DNA of 64,000 nt, taken from contig JAVHKY010000082.1 of the NCBI GenBank assembly GCA_035079385.1, positions 496,001 to 560,000 on the forward strand, read 5' to 3'. A model generated the notes under the pieces. That model had not been told where the DNA came from, did not search any database, and saw only the letters and a program-made list of their open reading frames with translations. A program made the position numbers and the translations under genes. How positions within the stretch are numbered: position 1 is the stretch's first letter; every line of letters starts with the position of its first letter. Shown here piece by piece: positions 34,455 through 44,800 of the stretch. This DNA comes from Aspidiotus rigidus (Eukaryota > Arthropoda > Insecta > Hemiptera > Diaspididae).

Positions 34455-35060
34455 CTGTTTCTTCAGTTAAACTCTAATCAGTGTCAAGATTATATTATAG
34501 CTCTCTCGGAAACGCGGGTAAACTCTGAAAATCTGAAACTGTTTCCCATTGTAAGTTATAATTAGGCCCTCATAGCATCTCAAAATGGTGGTTCAAGATC
34601 GGGAGGGGTAGTCTTTTATGTTAAAGAAAACATCAAACTAAAAAATAGGTAGTGAAATAGTGGATATGCAAGAAGCTAACGCACTTAAGTTAGTAATGCA
34701 GGGTAACAAACAAAATGCAAATGAAAATAGAGAAATTTCAACATATCTTTTGTACAGAGATGTTCCGTCTCCAAATGGCAATTTGTTGATATCCTGGAAC
34801 AAGAATTACAACAGCAAAATAGGAAAATGATAATACTTGCTGAGAATATAAAATATAAATTTATTAGACAAAAATGATTCCTCTGCTTACTTGAATACGC
34901 TCATGTTGTAGAGCTGCCTTTCTGTCCAAAACTCGCCAATTAGGGATCAAAGCTGTCTCGATCAAGTTTTTGTAAATAGTAATCAGCTAAATGTTACCTG
35001 CAAGACTTCAGAAAATAAAATAGTGGACCGTGCACTCATGAAAATCAAGGTCACACCGGC
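34455..35060 (+). pseudogene. LINE APE-type endonuclease remnant
   Basis: Broken frames read DYIIALSETRVNSENLKLF, then GGSRSGGVVFYVKENIKL. This is the SET.....GGV.+YV+.. pattern of the apurinic-endonuclease-like domain of Jockey/CR1-type LINEs. Further on come AYLNTLML and CLDQVFVNSNQLNVTC, then NKIVD, the end of that domain with the DQ/DHVF motif. Stops and frameshifts are frequent. It may belong to the same family as the RT remnant at 38812-40445. Confidence 0.6.
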
Positions 35061-35099
35061 ATTCTAGACACTATGGTTCCAAAAAGAACCTAATATAAT

Positions 35100-35745
35100 A
35101 CATACAGATATTACTGGCTACTAATTAATAACACTACTAACCGTGGTGTATAATATATGAGAAACTATCTACCGACCAGTATAATGGCGGATATACTATA
35201 ACAGATTTCTCCCCTTGCAGCGCGATGGTAGCTCTGCCTGGTTCAGATAGCCACAATTAGCAAACAAATGATCGAACGAACGAACGAACGAACGAACGAG
35301 TCATCCGGCTGTAAAACGCTGTCCGGCTCATGAGCTGCCGACGAGGCTACAGACTGTTATCATACGTGCGGAAGGCAGAAAAAAAAAAAACAAAAAACTA
35401 TTAAGGAGAACGAAGTTGACGTAAATCGAGCAGTGATAACCGAGTGAAAACTAACAACTGTTGCTTCTTGATTGATTATCTATATTATTAATAATTATTA
35501 ATTTTGTTGCTGACTACCTAATAATTATAAATACGTAATTCTGAAGAATATTAGCTGGTATCGGAATCAGTTCGTGTGTCCTCGTTCGTGATCATACATT
35601 TATTTTTCGTTCAATCGTGTTCTATTTTCGCTGATAATAATATAGTGCACGTATTATGATACCAGGTTTTGTTTTTCGAATGTTCGTTGTGTGTTCGATG
35701 ATACCCAACTTTGAGCACCTAATGTGATGCCGGAACAAAGTTGTT
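35100..35745 (+). promoter_or_regulatory. Putative promoter and 5' leader of the SOWAH gene
   Basis: The region before the start codon is CpG-richer, with a (CGAA)n tract at 35274-35300. TATAAATA lies at 35526-35533 and an initiator-like TCAGTT at 35567-35572; the spacing of about 43 bp is longer than usual, so the transcription start is uncertain. Two upstream starts precede the main ATG: a start-stop ATGTGA at 35722-35727, and a 19-codon frame from 35727 whose stop at 35784-35786 lies inside the main coding region. Both could reduce translation. Confidence 0.4.
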
Positions 35746-35884
35746 ATGGCTACCTCAAATTCAATTCCTTCCGTTTTGAGCGCTGAAACAGTTCGTGAAT
35801 ATATTTTGAACAAAGGCGGCAAAGTTTACAATACCGAATTGGTGAAATATTTCAAACCACTCTTAACGCATCCTGACCATAAAA
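35746..35884 (+). CDS. sowah: SOWAH-family protein, coding exon 1
   Basis: The ATG at 35746 opens MATSNSIPSVLSAETV, then REYILNKGGKVYNTELVKYF. This is the winged-helix-like N-terminal SOWAH domain (pattern ..FL...GG.V.N.EL..+F+). Exon 1 ends at 35884 before GTTAGT, leaving one base of a split codon that exon 2 completes (AAT, Asn). Sosondowah proteins also carry C-terminal ankyrin repeats, which must lie beyond this window. The gene symbol rests on the domain pattern and on the shared frame through four exons. Confidence 0.75.
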
Positions 35885-36298
35885 GTTAGTTTCGCTGCTA
35901 CGTAATATTATAGAATTTTGATAGACCAAAATAATGTTGGACTTCATCGAATTTCACGGATAAGTTATAGAGTCTCATTCTAGGAGTCCGAAGTAACACT
36001 CGAATCTGTATTACGTACTAGCATACCTACTACATTCGTGGGAAATATTACCGCCTGAATTATTACTATCTAGGAAGGTATTAGGTCTGTCGTATCTACA
36101 CCCAGCCTATATAGTTCGATTTTTTTGCGATATCATTCTTGATTATATTATTCAATTATAACATAACGTAGCATTCGTAGTTCCTATACGTATAACGTAT
36201 AGCCTACGAGGTCGCTTTCTAAACTAATACAGTGTTCAGTATTCATACCTGGTCAGTCGATAATGATGACGGTACTTATCACTCAATTATTTTTACAG

Positions 36299-36363
36299 AT
36301 GTGGCTCGAGAAGAATTCAAGCGTATTATCAACAATATAGCGATAGTGCTACGTGATGAAAGA
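36299..36363 (+). CDS. sowah: SOWAH-family protein, coding exon 2
   Basis: A 65-base exon between TTTTACAG and GTAAGTC. It encodes VAREEFKRIINNIAIVLRDE plus R, matching the helix that follows the GG-V-N-EL block in the SOWAH domain (..R..FK..+N..A.V..). It begins with two bases completing the split codon and ends in phase 0. Intron 1 is 414 bp. Confidence 0.75.
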
Positions 36364-36689
36364 GTAAGTCATTCGTTCATTCATTCATTAGACGAGTAAT
36401 TCTCATTTACAAATCCAATCGTAAATTCTATCATCTTATCAAGTTAAAATCGAATGAAATGCGATTGTGGGGTTTATTTTTCTGACGTGTGTGCGGTTTC
36501 TCTTACCTTTTTCTGTTTCCTTTGTTTTTACGAGAGTAATTGCTTAACACGAGACGATTTCCAAATCCGCCAAGTATTTCGAGCGTGCTCTACAATTATG
36601 ACGTTAAAGCGCTTAAGTGTATCGCCAGAGGTTTCATATTTGCGGTGCCAAAGTTGGTGATCTTGTATACTTGAAGCGTAGTCCCTAGT
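36364..36689 (+). other. Start of SOWAH intron 2
   Basis: AT-rich intron DNA after the GTAAGTC donor. The frame 36454-36660 shows no family resemblance. Confidence 0.5.
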
Positions 36690-37460
36690 TTACAGTGGGA
36701 CCAAAAGATGTTATCAGTTGAATAGGAGTCCGCGCTAAATTCACTCCAGCGCAAAAACGCGAAACATTAGACGTATACTCTGAATCTACAAAATTTATAC
36801 CTCGATTTTATCTTCAATTTGCGCCCCTATCCAACTTCTTACGACTTTTCTGAGACGAGTTATGGACCAAACAGTGACAAAAATTAACCTACGAGCTTGC
36901 CAAGATTTCCGAAGTAAGAAATTGAAAATTCATTCCCCCACTTTCAAGCTTAATAGGGTTTTCCGGTATTTTTTCCGCCATTAGCGTTAAATTTCATCTT
37001 TAAATCAAGTAAAATATGGAAGTTTAAACAATCTTTAATTTTTGAGAATTTTGACAGATTGGTCAAATTTTGTCATATTTTGGTCCATAACTCAGCTCAG
37101 AAAAGTCTAAAAAGTTGGGTAGAGGCGCAAATTGGAGATAAAATTGAGATACAAATTTTGTAGATTCAAAAGTCTGCCATACACGAACGGATTTTTCAAC
37201 GGATTTCGTTCGCTCCGCCCACTTATCCGTCACTGCTGCTTGTGTAAAAGCGGATGAAACGTATATCTTTTAGTCAAGTCTGAAGGATCGCGGATCTGTT
37301 CCGCTCTGTTCCGCGGATCGGAAATCCGTCCAAAAATCCGCCCGTGTATGGCAAGCTAAAGTCTACATCCAAAATTTTGCGTTTTTGCACTAGAGAGAAT
37401 TTAGCGCAAACTCCCATTCACTGATTGATAACATCTTTTGGCCCTGCCTTGTATCTGGGA
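36690..37460. repeat. Foldback with nested MITE in SOWAH intron 2
   Basis: The outer arms pair GGACCAAAAGATGTTATCA (about 36699) with TGATAACATCTTTTGGCCC (about 37426). GCGCTAAATTCACTCCAGCG and CAATTTGCGCCCCTA pair with their complements at 37380-37410 and 37120-37135. A second element at about 37171-37353 sits in the right arm, with terminal repeats TGCCATACACGAACGGA and TCCGCCCGTGTATGGCA. No coding capacity. Confidence 0.8.
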
Positions 37461-38800
37461 GTACTGAAAATAGCAAGAGCCAAAAGACAACGGATTCTTA
37501 CGCAACACCACTTAGTTGCTGCTGGGGTCAGTTTGTCCCTGGTTCTAGTTGTTGAGAAAAACGTCTGCAGCATAAGAAATATATGTATATATATATATAT
37601 ATATATATGTCACGGTTAAAGTGAGTATTTGGTTTAAGTACGTAAGCGCGGCAATTACAACGCTGAAGCACGCGTACATACGCGTAAGCGTTGCTGGCCA
37701 TATATGTTTCCTTTAAAATGACGACTTTTCTCCTTTTTACCCTGGTTCGAGCCCCGCTCAAGATCCTCACTTTTTTGGGGAGGATGAAATTTTTTTTTTA
37801 TTCAGAATTATGTAGAAAATTAATACAATTTTTTTGATCAAAATTTTTAATTTTGATCTTTAAATTACGATTTTGGAAGAACCTATAAATAGATCGATAG
37901 AATCAACATTAATTTGAGTCAGACCGAGGGAGAAACCATAAAAAAATTGATGGAATAAATATGTTCCAATTAGGTAGACTGAGAAAGAAACCATTAAAAA
38001 TTGATAGAGTCAAAATTTGAATTAGACTAAGGAAGAAAGCATTATAAATTGATGGAATCAACATTTAAATTAGACTCAGGGAGAAACCATAAATAAATTA
38101 AAAAAATTAAATTACAGTAGGTACTAAGTACAAGAAGAGAAATATGAAAAGACATACGAAGACAACATACACACGTAAACTACCATACGAGTTGTCACGT
38201 ACAAAATACATCGTATTAGCAAGCAACGCCTCGTGGCCGAGCGGTGTACGGCGGCGCTACTTGAACGTTGCCCGCATGCGCACACTCTCGCCGTAAAACG
38301 CTACCACGCCGGACGCGACCGAAAACACGCGCAGCGATGACGAAAAACCCACATTAACCGTCGGCTCGCCAACCGACAGCTATGCGTTGAGTAGATATGT
38401 GTGTTTTGTAAATATTCCAATTTTAATGGTAAGAGCTGACTTGACAAATAAGGGCTGTATTGCAGCAAAAAACGGACTAATTCATCAATATTTTATCAGT
38501 CGCAATGATTAAGGAAATGGGTGGACAGTAAGTAAACAACCCTGGCGCGCATTACATCAGTCTGTAAAGAGGCATGAGACGCACTCAGTTGTTTCCTATT
38601 TGAGAAACCGGGTGTAATTTTCACAATTCTTTCTCAAACCCAGTACCTTTTCTTAGGTAGCTTCAAACTCTGACGAGGATATTTATTTGACGTATAGTTA
38701 CTCGTATTACAAAAGAAGAGCGAATTTCAAGAAATTATTTTACACAACCGTCTCCTTTTAAAATTGAAAATTGGGTACGTCAAACTTGAATAGTAGTCTC
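37461..38800. other. Intron 2 DNA with tRNA-like fragments
   Basis: A (TA)n tract lies at 37583-37608. TGGTTCGAGCCCC (37744-37756) resembles a tRNA B box and CGTGGCCGAGCGG (38230-38242) an A box, but they are in the wrong order and 490 bp apart. A diverged tandem of GAGAAACCATAAA-type units runs over 37905-38100. A CpG-rich stretch is at 38220-38390. No gene was recognised. Confidence 0.45.
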
Positions 38801-39415
38801 TACAGATTCATTCAGAGCGACGATTCAGTTTTTCCACACAGGATATTCCTCACTATTATTATTAAACTAAATTCCCTTCTCACTTTTAGAGTAGTTAACT
38901 TGTAACCCAGGACCAATTCCGAATAAGTGATTGAGGCATCGTAATATTCAAAATTTCTAAAATAGAGATATCTTGTGAACATTTTTTGAATACGTTCAAT
39001 TTGTTTCAACTTCCCCTTACCTACTGGACCCCGTATCATACTTGCACTATTCATATACGATCGTACAAGCACCAGATACAGCAAGCGGAGAACAGACATG
39101 TTGACAAAAGATTTGGTTTATCTCATAATGATTCCCAGATTGCGTTTTGCGCTATTTAGTACCTTGTGTAATAAGTTGCAATCAAAGTTTATTCTGGGAT
39201 CAAAGAGGACACCCACATTCCGAATTTTCTCAACTGATTCTAAGATCTCTCCACGTATCTGTTATTCTGCCTGAATCTTAGTACGCTTGCGTGAGAACGT
39301 CATCACTTTATATTTTTTGGTGTTTGAAGGCATCGAATTTTCCTCGCTTCATCTCGTCAACACATCGAGGTCTCGCTGCAGCAACACAGAATCCTTCAAA
39401 CAGCGTACCTCCCGG

Positions 39416-39666
39416 AATAGCTTTACATCTTAAGAATTAATTACTTTGTCCGGACGGATTATATAATTAGAAGGTCGAATATGTCCGGCACTGCCGTCCA
39501 AAATTTGAAGAAGTCACGTTTTAACCCTTGATAATGATAGTTGTACTATCGAAACGTCGGGTTTTTAATAAGTAAATAAATAAATAAATCATTTATTTGT
39601 TTATCTTTTTCTTCAAATTTTGGACGGCAGTGCCGGACATATTCGACCTTCTAATAGCTTTACATC
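39416..39666. mobile_element. PLE-derived insertion with inverted-repeat arms
   Basis: A 223-bp insertion (39430-39652) is flanked by the 14-bp duplication AATAGCTTTACATC (39416-39429 and 39653-39666). It interrupts the LINE reverse transcriptase straight after YADDVKL, and the frame reads on (FREVRC) once the insertion is discounted. Its outer parts are 47-bp perfect inverted repeats (39466-39512 and 39609-39655; core GTCCGGCACTGCCGTCC). Between them sits a hammerhead-like motif and an AAATAAATAAATAAAT tail, which links it to Penelope-like elements. Confidence 0.75.
39523..39563 (+). ncRNA. Hammerhead-like motif with altered core pair
   Basis: Stem I is AACCC (39523-39527) with GGGTT (39559-39563). 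Stem II is GATAG (39536-39540) with CTATC (39546-39550) and loop TTGTA. GAAA is at 39551-39554 and cleavage triplet GTC at 39556-39558. The usual CTGANGA box is TTGATAA (39528-39534), so core positions C3 and G8 are both changed, to T and A. Helix III ACGT (39554-39557) is self-complementary with no loop, so it could only work as a dimer. Confidence 0.55.
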
Positions 39667-40576
39667 GTCAGCATACAATGAGCACCGCAAATAGCTTAAA
39701 TCTTTATCTACGCCAATCATAAATAAGAGGAAGATATATGGACCCAGAACAGATCCCTGTGGTACCCCCGAGGAAGTATCGAACATTTCAGACTTAGCCC
39801 CCTTGAACATGACATACTGTTTTCTTTCCAATAAATAAGTCCAAAATAGTTCAATGAGAGAGTCGGAGAAGCCCATGAAATCAAGTTTCTCGAGTAAGTT
39901 GTAATGATCAACCTTATCAAAAGCTTTTTCAAAATCTAAATATATAATGTCTAACTGAGAGGATACTCTTTCATCTGGCGCCTTATGTACATGATAAGTC
40001 AATTCCATGAGATTAGTTTGTACCGATCTCCTCCCTACAAAGCCATGCTGGTGCGACGGAATTAAATTCTTTGTCTGAGGATTCAACTTGCTGAACAGCA
40101 CAGATTCAAAAATTTGAGCAGGGACACATATGATCGAGATAGGTCTAAGGTTGCAAATTTCCTGGGCTTCAGCCGTTTTTGGCACTGGTGTGATTTTGGA
40201 AATTACCCACGAGCGAGGATACGAGCGTGTATGAGGTATTAAATTAAAGAGGTACGTGAGCGGAAGCACTAACATTTCTCTGCATCCTTATAGATGTAGG
40301 GTGGGACTCCATCAGACCTCATACCCCTTTTTGGTTTCAATTTTTTGAGTGCAGAATCCACATTCTGAGTCGAAAATTCTTTCAAAGATGTTGAATTCCC
40401 CCCTAGAGTACAAATCCGAAATTCATTTCTACGCCATGTTTTGAATGATTGTGGGCTCGGCTTTTTAGGTTCATGCCGCGTCCTACGAGGTATGAACCAC
40501 TTCCAATCGTTTTTTTTTTTCTTCTTCAGTGTTCTTCGACCTTTCGATGTCGATGTGCGACGTACGATATAGTACA

Positions 40577-40616
40577 TCGACTCGACTCGACTCGACTCGA
40601 CTCGACTCGACTCGAT
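40577..40616. repeat. (CGACT)n microsatellite
   Basis: Seven to eight units of TCGAC/CGACT in SOWAH intron 2. Confidence 0.9.
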
Positions 40617-40619
40617 TGT

Positions 40620-41830
40620 TTTACTACGAAGAGAAGAGCGGTTTGTGTTTACGGATGTAAAGGAGTTGGTGATCGTGTTTTCTTTTTCGATTTGCGACGT
40701 GCTATATCGGTATCGTTTAATGTTGGAAGATTTTAATAACGAATTGTAAAACATCATAATATTCGCAATTTCGCTGCAGTCTGCTGACGTCACCTTCTTG
40801 TTGGAAAAAGAACATTATCAAATTTTCTAAAATATGATAGATGAGAACGCATAATTTAATTTTACGTGCGTACTTCGTATCTTATAGGTACAGCAGTACT
40901 TTATTTCTGATTTGAGTTTTCGAGTAAGATGATTACGTATTGAATATACATACAGTATTATAGGTTGTGTCGTCAGGAAGCGAGGAACGTGTAAAGGAGA
41001 AACGAGTAAACGAGAAACTAATGCAGAATAGAATTCCTCCACTAACGTTAGCTCGCAAAGAATTACGTTATCCTGAAATACCTGCACCTGAACTAACCGA
41101 TTGAAAAGAGAGGTAGGCTATCAGTTTGATTACGTACGTTGAGTGCTTGCGGAATAGTTCATATGATATATTTTCATATTCGCGTATATACAGTATATGC
41201 GATCGGTTTGTGGTGGGTTCATTCATGTTCGGCGAAGTCCGTAGTTGCATCATAACACATTTTCATGCTTTATGTTATTTGAAGAAAATAAGCAAGAAAA
41301 ATATGAGAATGTGAATATTTTGAAGGATGTATAGGTACGCGATTGTTCTGCCGCAACGAGAAAACGAGAAAAGTTGTTTTTGCGTTCGGATATGAACGAG
41401 TTGGTAACCGCTTTTTCTTTCTCCTTCAAATTTTGCCTAGTTTTGCGTGCAATTATTATTCTCGTGAATTGCATACTTCCTTATCACGTAGCCTATTATT
41501 ATCAAGCAAAATTGATAAAGCTGAAACGTCTGAAGCCAAAGCCACATCATTTTGGGAAACGAGCTGAAATTTGTTTTACTTATTCATAAAAAGACACGAG
41601 CAAATGACTGTTCAGTTGTTCTGTGAGTGAAAGTCATGTGGACATCCCTGTAGTACAAAGGTTTATTAAACATTATAATATTAACTGAGAGAAATAGTCT
41701 TTCTTCATTGTCCAAAAGATACAATTTCCCTGATCGTCAGTTTCAATATACGTCAAGTCGTCAATTCTACTTTGTACAGAACAGCGCGGCAGGGTATGAA
41801 CCTTTTCCAACCTCCTGTGAGGTTGCTTGT
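40620..41830. other. Intron 2 DNA without recognised genes
   Basis: Short frames on both strands only. Two copies of a GGAAAAGTTGTTTTTGCGTT / GTGTTTACGGATGTAAAGGA-like segment (40630-40690 and 41360-41420) share GAGTTGGT and TTCTTT blocks, which suggests an old duplication. Confidence 0.4.
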
Positions 41831-41997
41831 TTGTATATGTTACCGGCATATTATAAAATCCAGCCACTTTATAAAATGACGACACGATTTAGGCAAATTA
41901 TGAAGAAGCAAATTAAATTTAATATTTTACCTAGGCATTATATGGAATGACTAAACATTTTATAAAGTGTCAGAAACGTAATAGGCAAATTATGGAA

Positions 41998-42462
41998 TTA
42001 CAAGCTAATATTTAGTGTAGAACCTAGGGTAGAACCTAGGTAGACATTGGTACACGTTCTGCCACCGTGACATTTGCTGTTGCAAACAAGATTTTTCCGA
42101 CGACAAGCACAGCGATTTGTGTCGCATGGTTTTGTACATTGGCAGCGTACAAAACCTTGCCCATGTCCTCCTTGTGATACCGATGCTTGAGTTGCTGCAG
42201 AGCGCAGTGAAATGCTGTTGGGTAGGATGTCCGCTTCGTCCATAAACTTCTCTGAGCAAACTTTGAATTGAGATCGAGTATGCAACTGCTTCAAGCGACC
42301 ATTCTTTGTTCCCAACTCATATAGATTGTTCTCAGTACTCCGCCTAACTCGAGCTAAGGTAGACCTGTCATCAAGTTTCGCGCGGTCGACGTCGAGTACG
42401 GGAACACGAACTGTTGAACCAATTTCTGGAGCTGGAAACTTCGCATCAGAATCTTTTTTCAT
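41998..42462 (-). pseudogene. KRBA2/Ginger-like integrase, C-terminal region
   Basis: It reads FPAPEIGSTVRVPVLDVDRA, then NNLYELGTKNGRLKQLHTRS, a chromo/SH3-like C-terminal region of KRBA2-type transposases. It ends in a cysteine-rich CXC-like motif (CQCTKPC, then CACRRKNLVCNSKCHGG). CXC motifs bind zinc and often DNA. The catalytic core that should precede it is absent, and the upstream part continues at 42480 in another frame. Confidence 0.75.
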
Positions 42463-42479
42463 GAGCTTTGCTTGCTGTA

Positions 42480-42773
42480 TTAATCCTTCTCTGGTAGCTT
42501 CTCTTTCTTCCGCAAACCAGCCACCACATGAAGGAAAAGGAGGGTTTCAGAATTCACTTGAATTACATCGTATCGTTTCACGAGCGAGAAATCTCTTGGT
42601 GTGCGTTTCCCGTTCCTTTTGACCTCGATTACACTCTTCACTAATTCATCATATTTTTCTTTTGTCAGAGTCACAGATACCGCTGTTGTACTCCTTGCTA
42701 GTAATTTCTCTTGAAAAATTTCACGTCTGTTAACCATCTTTACTTCCATATAGCGAAATACTAAGAAGCTCAA
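42480..42773 (-). pseudogene. KRBA2/Ginger-like integrase, N-terminal region
   Basis: It reads VNRREIFQEKLLARS, then VTLTKEKYDELVKSV, RTPRDFSLVKRYDVIQV. This is the N-terminal pattern of KRAB-A-domain-containing-protein-2-like proteins (R.ELFEE+L, TKEKY.E+V, TP+...L+KRYD+). It stops at 42480, close to the C-terminal piece, which marks the internal deletion of the integrase domain. Confidence 0.7.
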
Positions 42774-43211
42774 CCTATTTGTAAAGTTTTCTCGATAATG
42801 CCGTCTAACAACAGCGTACGATAATACAAAAAAGAATTCACTTTCGTGGTGTGTTTTTGAATGTCTTCAACTCGTAATACCTCGCATGATACAGTTGCAC
42901 CTCTCACAAATGTGCGTACGCGTGTGAAAGATAGTTATCAATTAGAGCGTACTCGTACATACGTACGTGCAGCTACCTTTCTCATTATTTTCGCTGAGCA
43001 TTTAATGAATCGCTTAGTAGGTACTATCATACTAGTATTACTGTGACTTAACAGACACATGACTCCACAATTTGCCTAATCAACTTCTGTCATTTTTTAA
43101 AACGTCAGTTAATTTATAAAATGACTACCCTTAAGAACTACTTTTGTCATTTTGTTAAATGTCTAGACATTTTGTAAAATGACGGATTTTAAAATATGCC
43201 TGTAACATATA

Positions 43212-43680
43212 TACCGATGAAAAGTGATCAGCACAAATGTAGTTGCTATACGTTCCGGCTTCAACCCGACCCTGCAATGTCTCAGATCGAACATACCCGG
43301 ATACAATTTGGTGAAAAAATAACTATAAAACCGAATATTATATTGTGCCTTTTATTAATGTATATTAGGTATGTAACCTTTGATTACCTAGATTGACAGT
43401 GTAGTTGTAGCATAGTAGTTTTATTCATTTTTTGGGTTACCTGTTCACACACGTACGGATACGCTCTTTATGAATGAACTTTAAGGATGTGTTCGTTTGT
43501 GTTGAGTTTCTCATGAATGAATGTTATGTAAGGATATGCTATATAGTATTGGCGAGCAATCCTTCGCGTATAATCTTTCATGTTTCATTTTATTTCTTTT
43601 CTTTTAATTTTTCTTCAATTAATGAGCTAATAAGAGCCTGTCATAAGCTTGGTGTTGTGAGTTCAGATGTGGGAGAGGGA
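43212..43680. other. Intron 2 DNA without recognised genes
   Basis: No coding or repeat structure was recognised. Confidence 0.4.
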
Positions 43681-44800
43681 ATGAGAGCATGAGAGAAGCA
43701 TAAGATGAGGGATGAGAAGTGTATGTGTGTGTGAGTCTAAGGTGACTGATTCTGTGGCTAACCCTTATTCACAATCTGTGGCAACAACATGAGACTACGC
43801 GAGGTACACAACTTACTCGTAGTTTTCAATAACACTTTAATTCCAACATCAAATTCTTTTGAAATACTCCGGCTCAAGGTGGGGCGTATAATGACGTGAT
43901 GTTCTTGCTCCCATGCTTGCAAAATGGGATGGGGCGGTTGCTATTGCATAACTCTTTTGAATTTTCATCCATAAGTGTGTGCTTTTAATTCTCTTAAAGA
44001 TAACATTTTTCGAGGAAAAAGCTTTTTATACGTGCAAGGACGACACAGTTTTCAAAACAGAAAGAGGCTTTTCCCGCCACTTTTTATTTTCAATAACATT
44101 TTTCGGTTATTCTCTCATAGATTGCGATGAGAGCGTGAATACAAATTATGATTGGATGAAGAGAAGAGCAGCTGGAAATAACATAGAATGATGCTCGGGA
44201 ATTGGAGATGATCAAGAATGAATTATGAGTAGAGGGGCGAGAAATGGTGAGGATATATGTGAGCCTCATTTAGAGAACGATTTATAGAATAAGTTGGAGT
44301 TATGAAGAGAGGATTTAAGCGAAATGATGACTTGTAGGCAGAGGTAAAAATGATCTTATTTTTTTTTTATTTACATTTAGATTTCTTTTAAATTGACGAG
44401 TTACTAAGAGAGTGGGAGCTCAGTGGTTTTGAAAAGTGAAGATGTGGAAAAAGAAATTTAATTGTTGGAAGAATTGAAAGATGTTGAGTACAAATGGAGA
44501 TTCGTCTGATAAAGCTTCTATGTGATTGTGAGAGATAAGTCAGGAGTTTGGGAGTAGAACTAATTTGGCACTGGAAAAGATATGTTGAATGAGGGAAGTA
44601 TCAGAATCGCAATGAGAGCATGAAAGAAGGATAAGATAAGTGATGAGATCGGTGTGTGTGTGTGTGAGTCTACAACAACCAACATTAAAAGATGCTTGAG
44701 AATCGGAGATGATCAAGAATGAATTAGAGAGGTAAGAGATGGTGAGGATGAGTGTATCTTATTGAGAAAACGATTCATTGAATATATTGGAGTACTAGAG
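43680..44800 (+). repeat. Direct repeats about 500-900 bp apart
   Basis: GAGAGAAGCATAAGATGAGG / GAAAGAAGGATAAGATAAGT, each followed by GTGTGTGTGAGTCTA, lie at 43690 and 44620. GGAGATGATCAAGAATGAAT, each followed by GATGGTGAGGAT-like sequence, lies at 44203 and 44705. The copies are diverged, and the segment is purine-rich. Confidence 0.6.

Larger units (their letters stand above)
38812..40445 (-). mobile_element. Jockey/CR1-like LINE remnant (RT region)
   Basis: On the minus strand the order is LINE-like. SLKEFSTQNVDSALKKLKP and GMRSDGVPPYIYKDAEK lie at 40269-40445. RT motifs at 39613-40275 are LRPISIICVPAQIFE, HQHGFVGRRSVQTNLMELT, IIYLDFEKAFDKVDH, SGVPQGSVLGPYIFLLFM and the catalytic YADD. 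After an insertion (39430-39652) it continues FREVRCLKDSVLLQRDLDVL. The C-terminal part LRLLYLVLVRSYMNSASM, then KQIERIQKMFTRYLYFR, is at 38812-39099. There is a frameshift at 40275 and several stops. The endonuclease half is absent here. It lies antisense in SOWAH intron 2. Confidence 0.8.
41834..43211 (-). mobile_element. Ginger/KRBA2-like DNA transposon, internally deleted (1370 bp)
   Basis: The ends are TGTTACCGGCATATTATAAA (41838) and the complement of AATATGCCTGTAACA (ending 43207), terminal inverted repeats beginning TGTTAC. TATA flanks both sides (41834-41837, 43208-43211), a 4-bp target duplication. Subterminal motifs (TTTATAAAATGAC and AGGCAAATTATG types) recur several times near both ends, like transposase-binding sites. 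Inside are the first and last parts of a KRAB-A-domain-protein-2-like integrase, in minus orientation; the catalytic core between them is missing. Confidence 0.75.

Noticed and set aside
38226..38245. tRNA A-box-like CGTGGCCGAGCGG and B-box-like TGGTTCGAGCCCC at 37744
   Set aside because: The B box lies upstream of the A box by 490 bp and no cloverleaf can be drawn.
41126..41589. Several frames of 60-75 codons on both strands
   Set aside because: Composition and overlap suggest chance frames in intron DNA.
43680..44800. Spaced direct repeats considered as a CRISPR-like array
   Set aside because: Repeats are long, diverged and only two copies each. The genome is eukaryotic.
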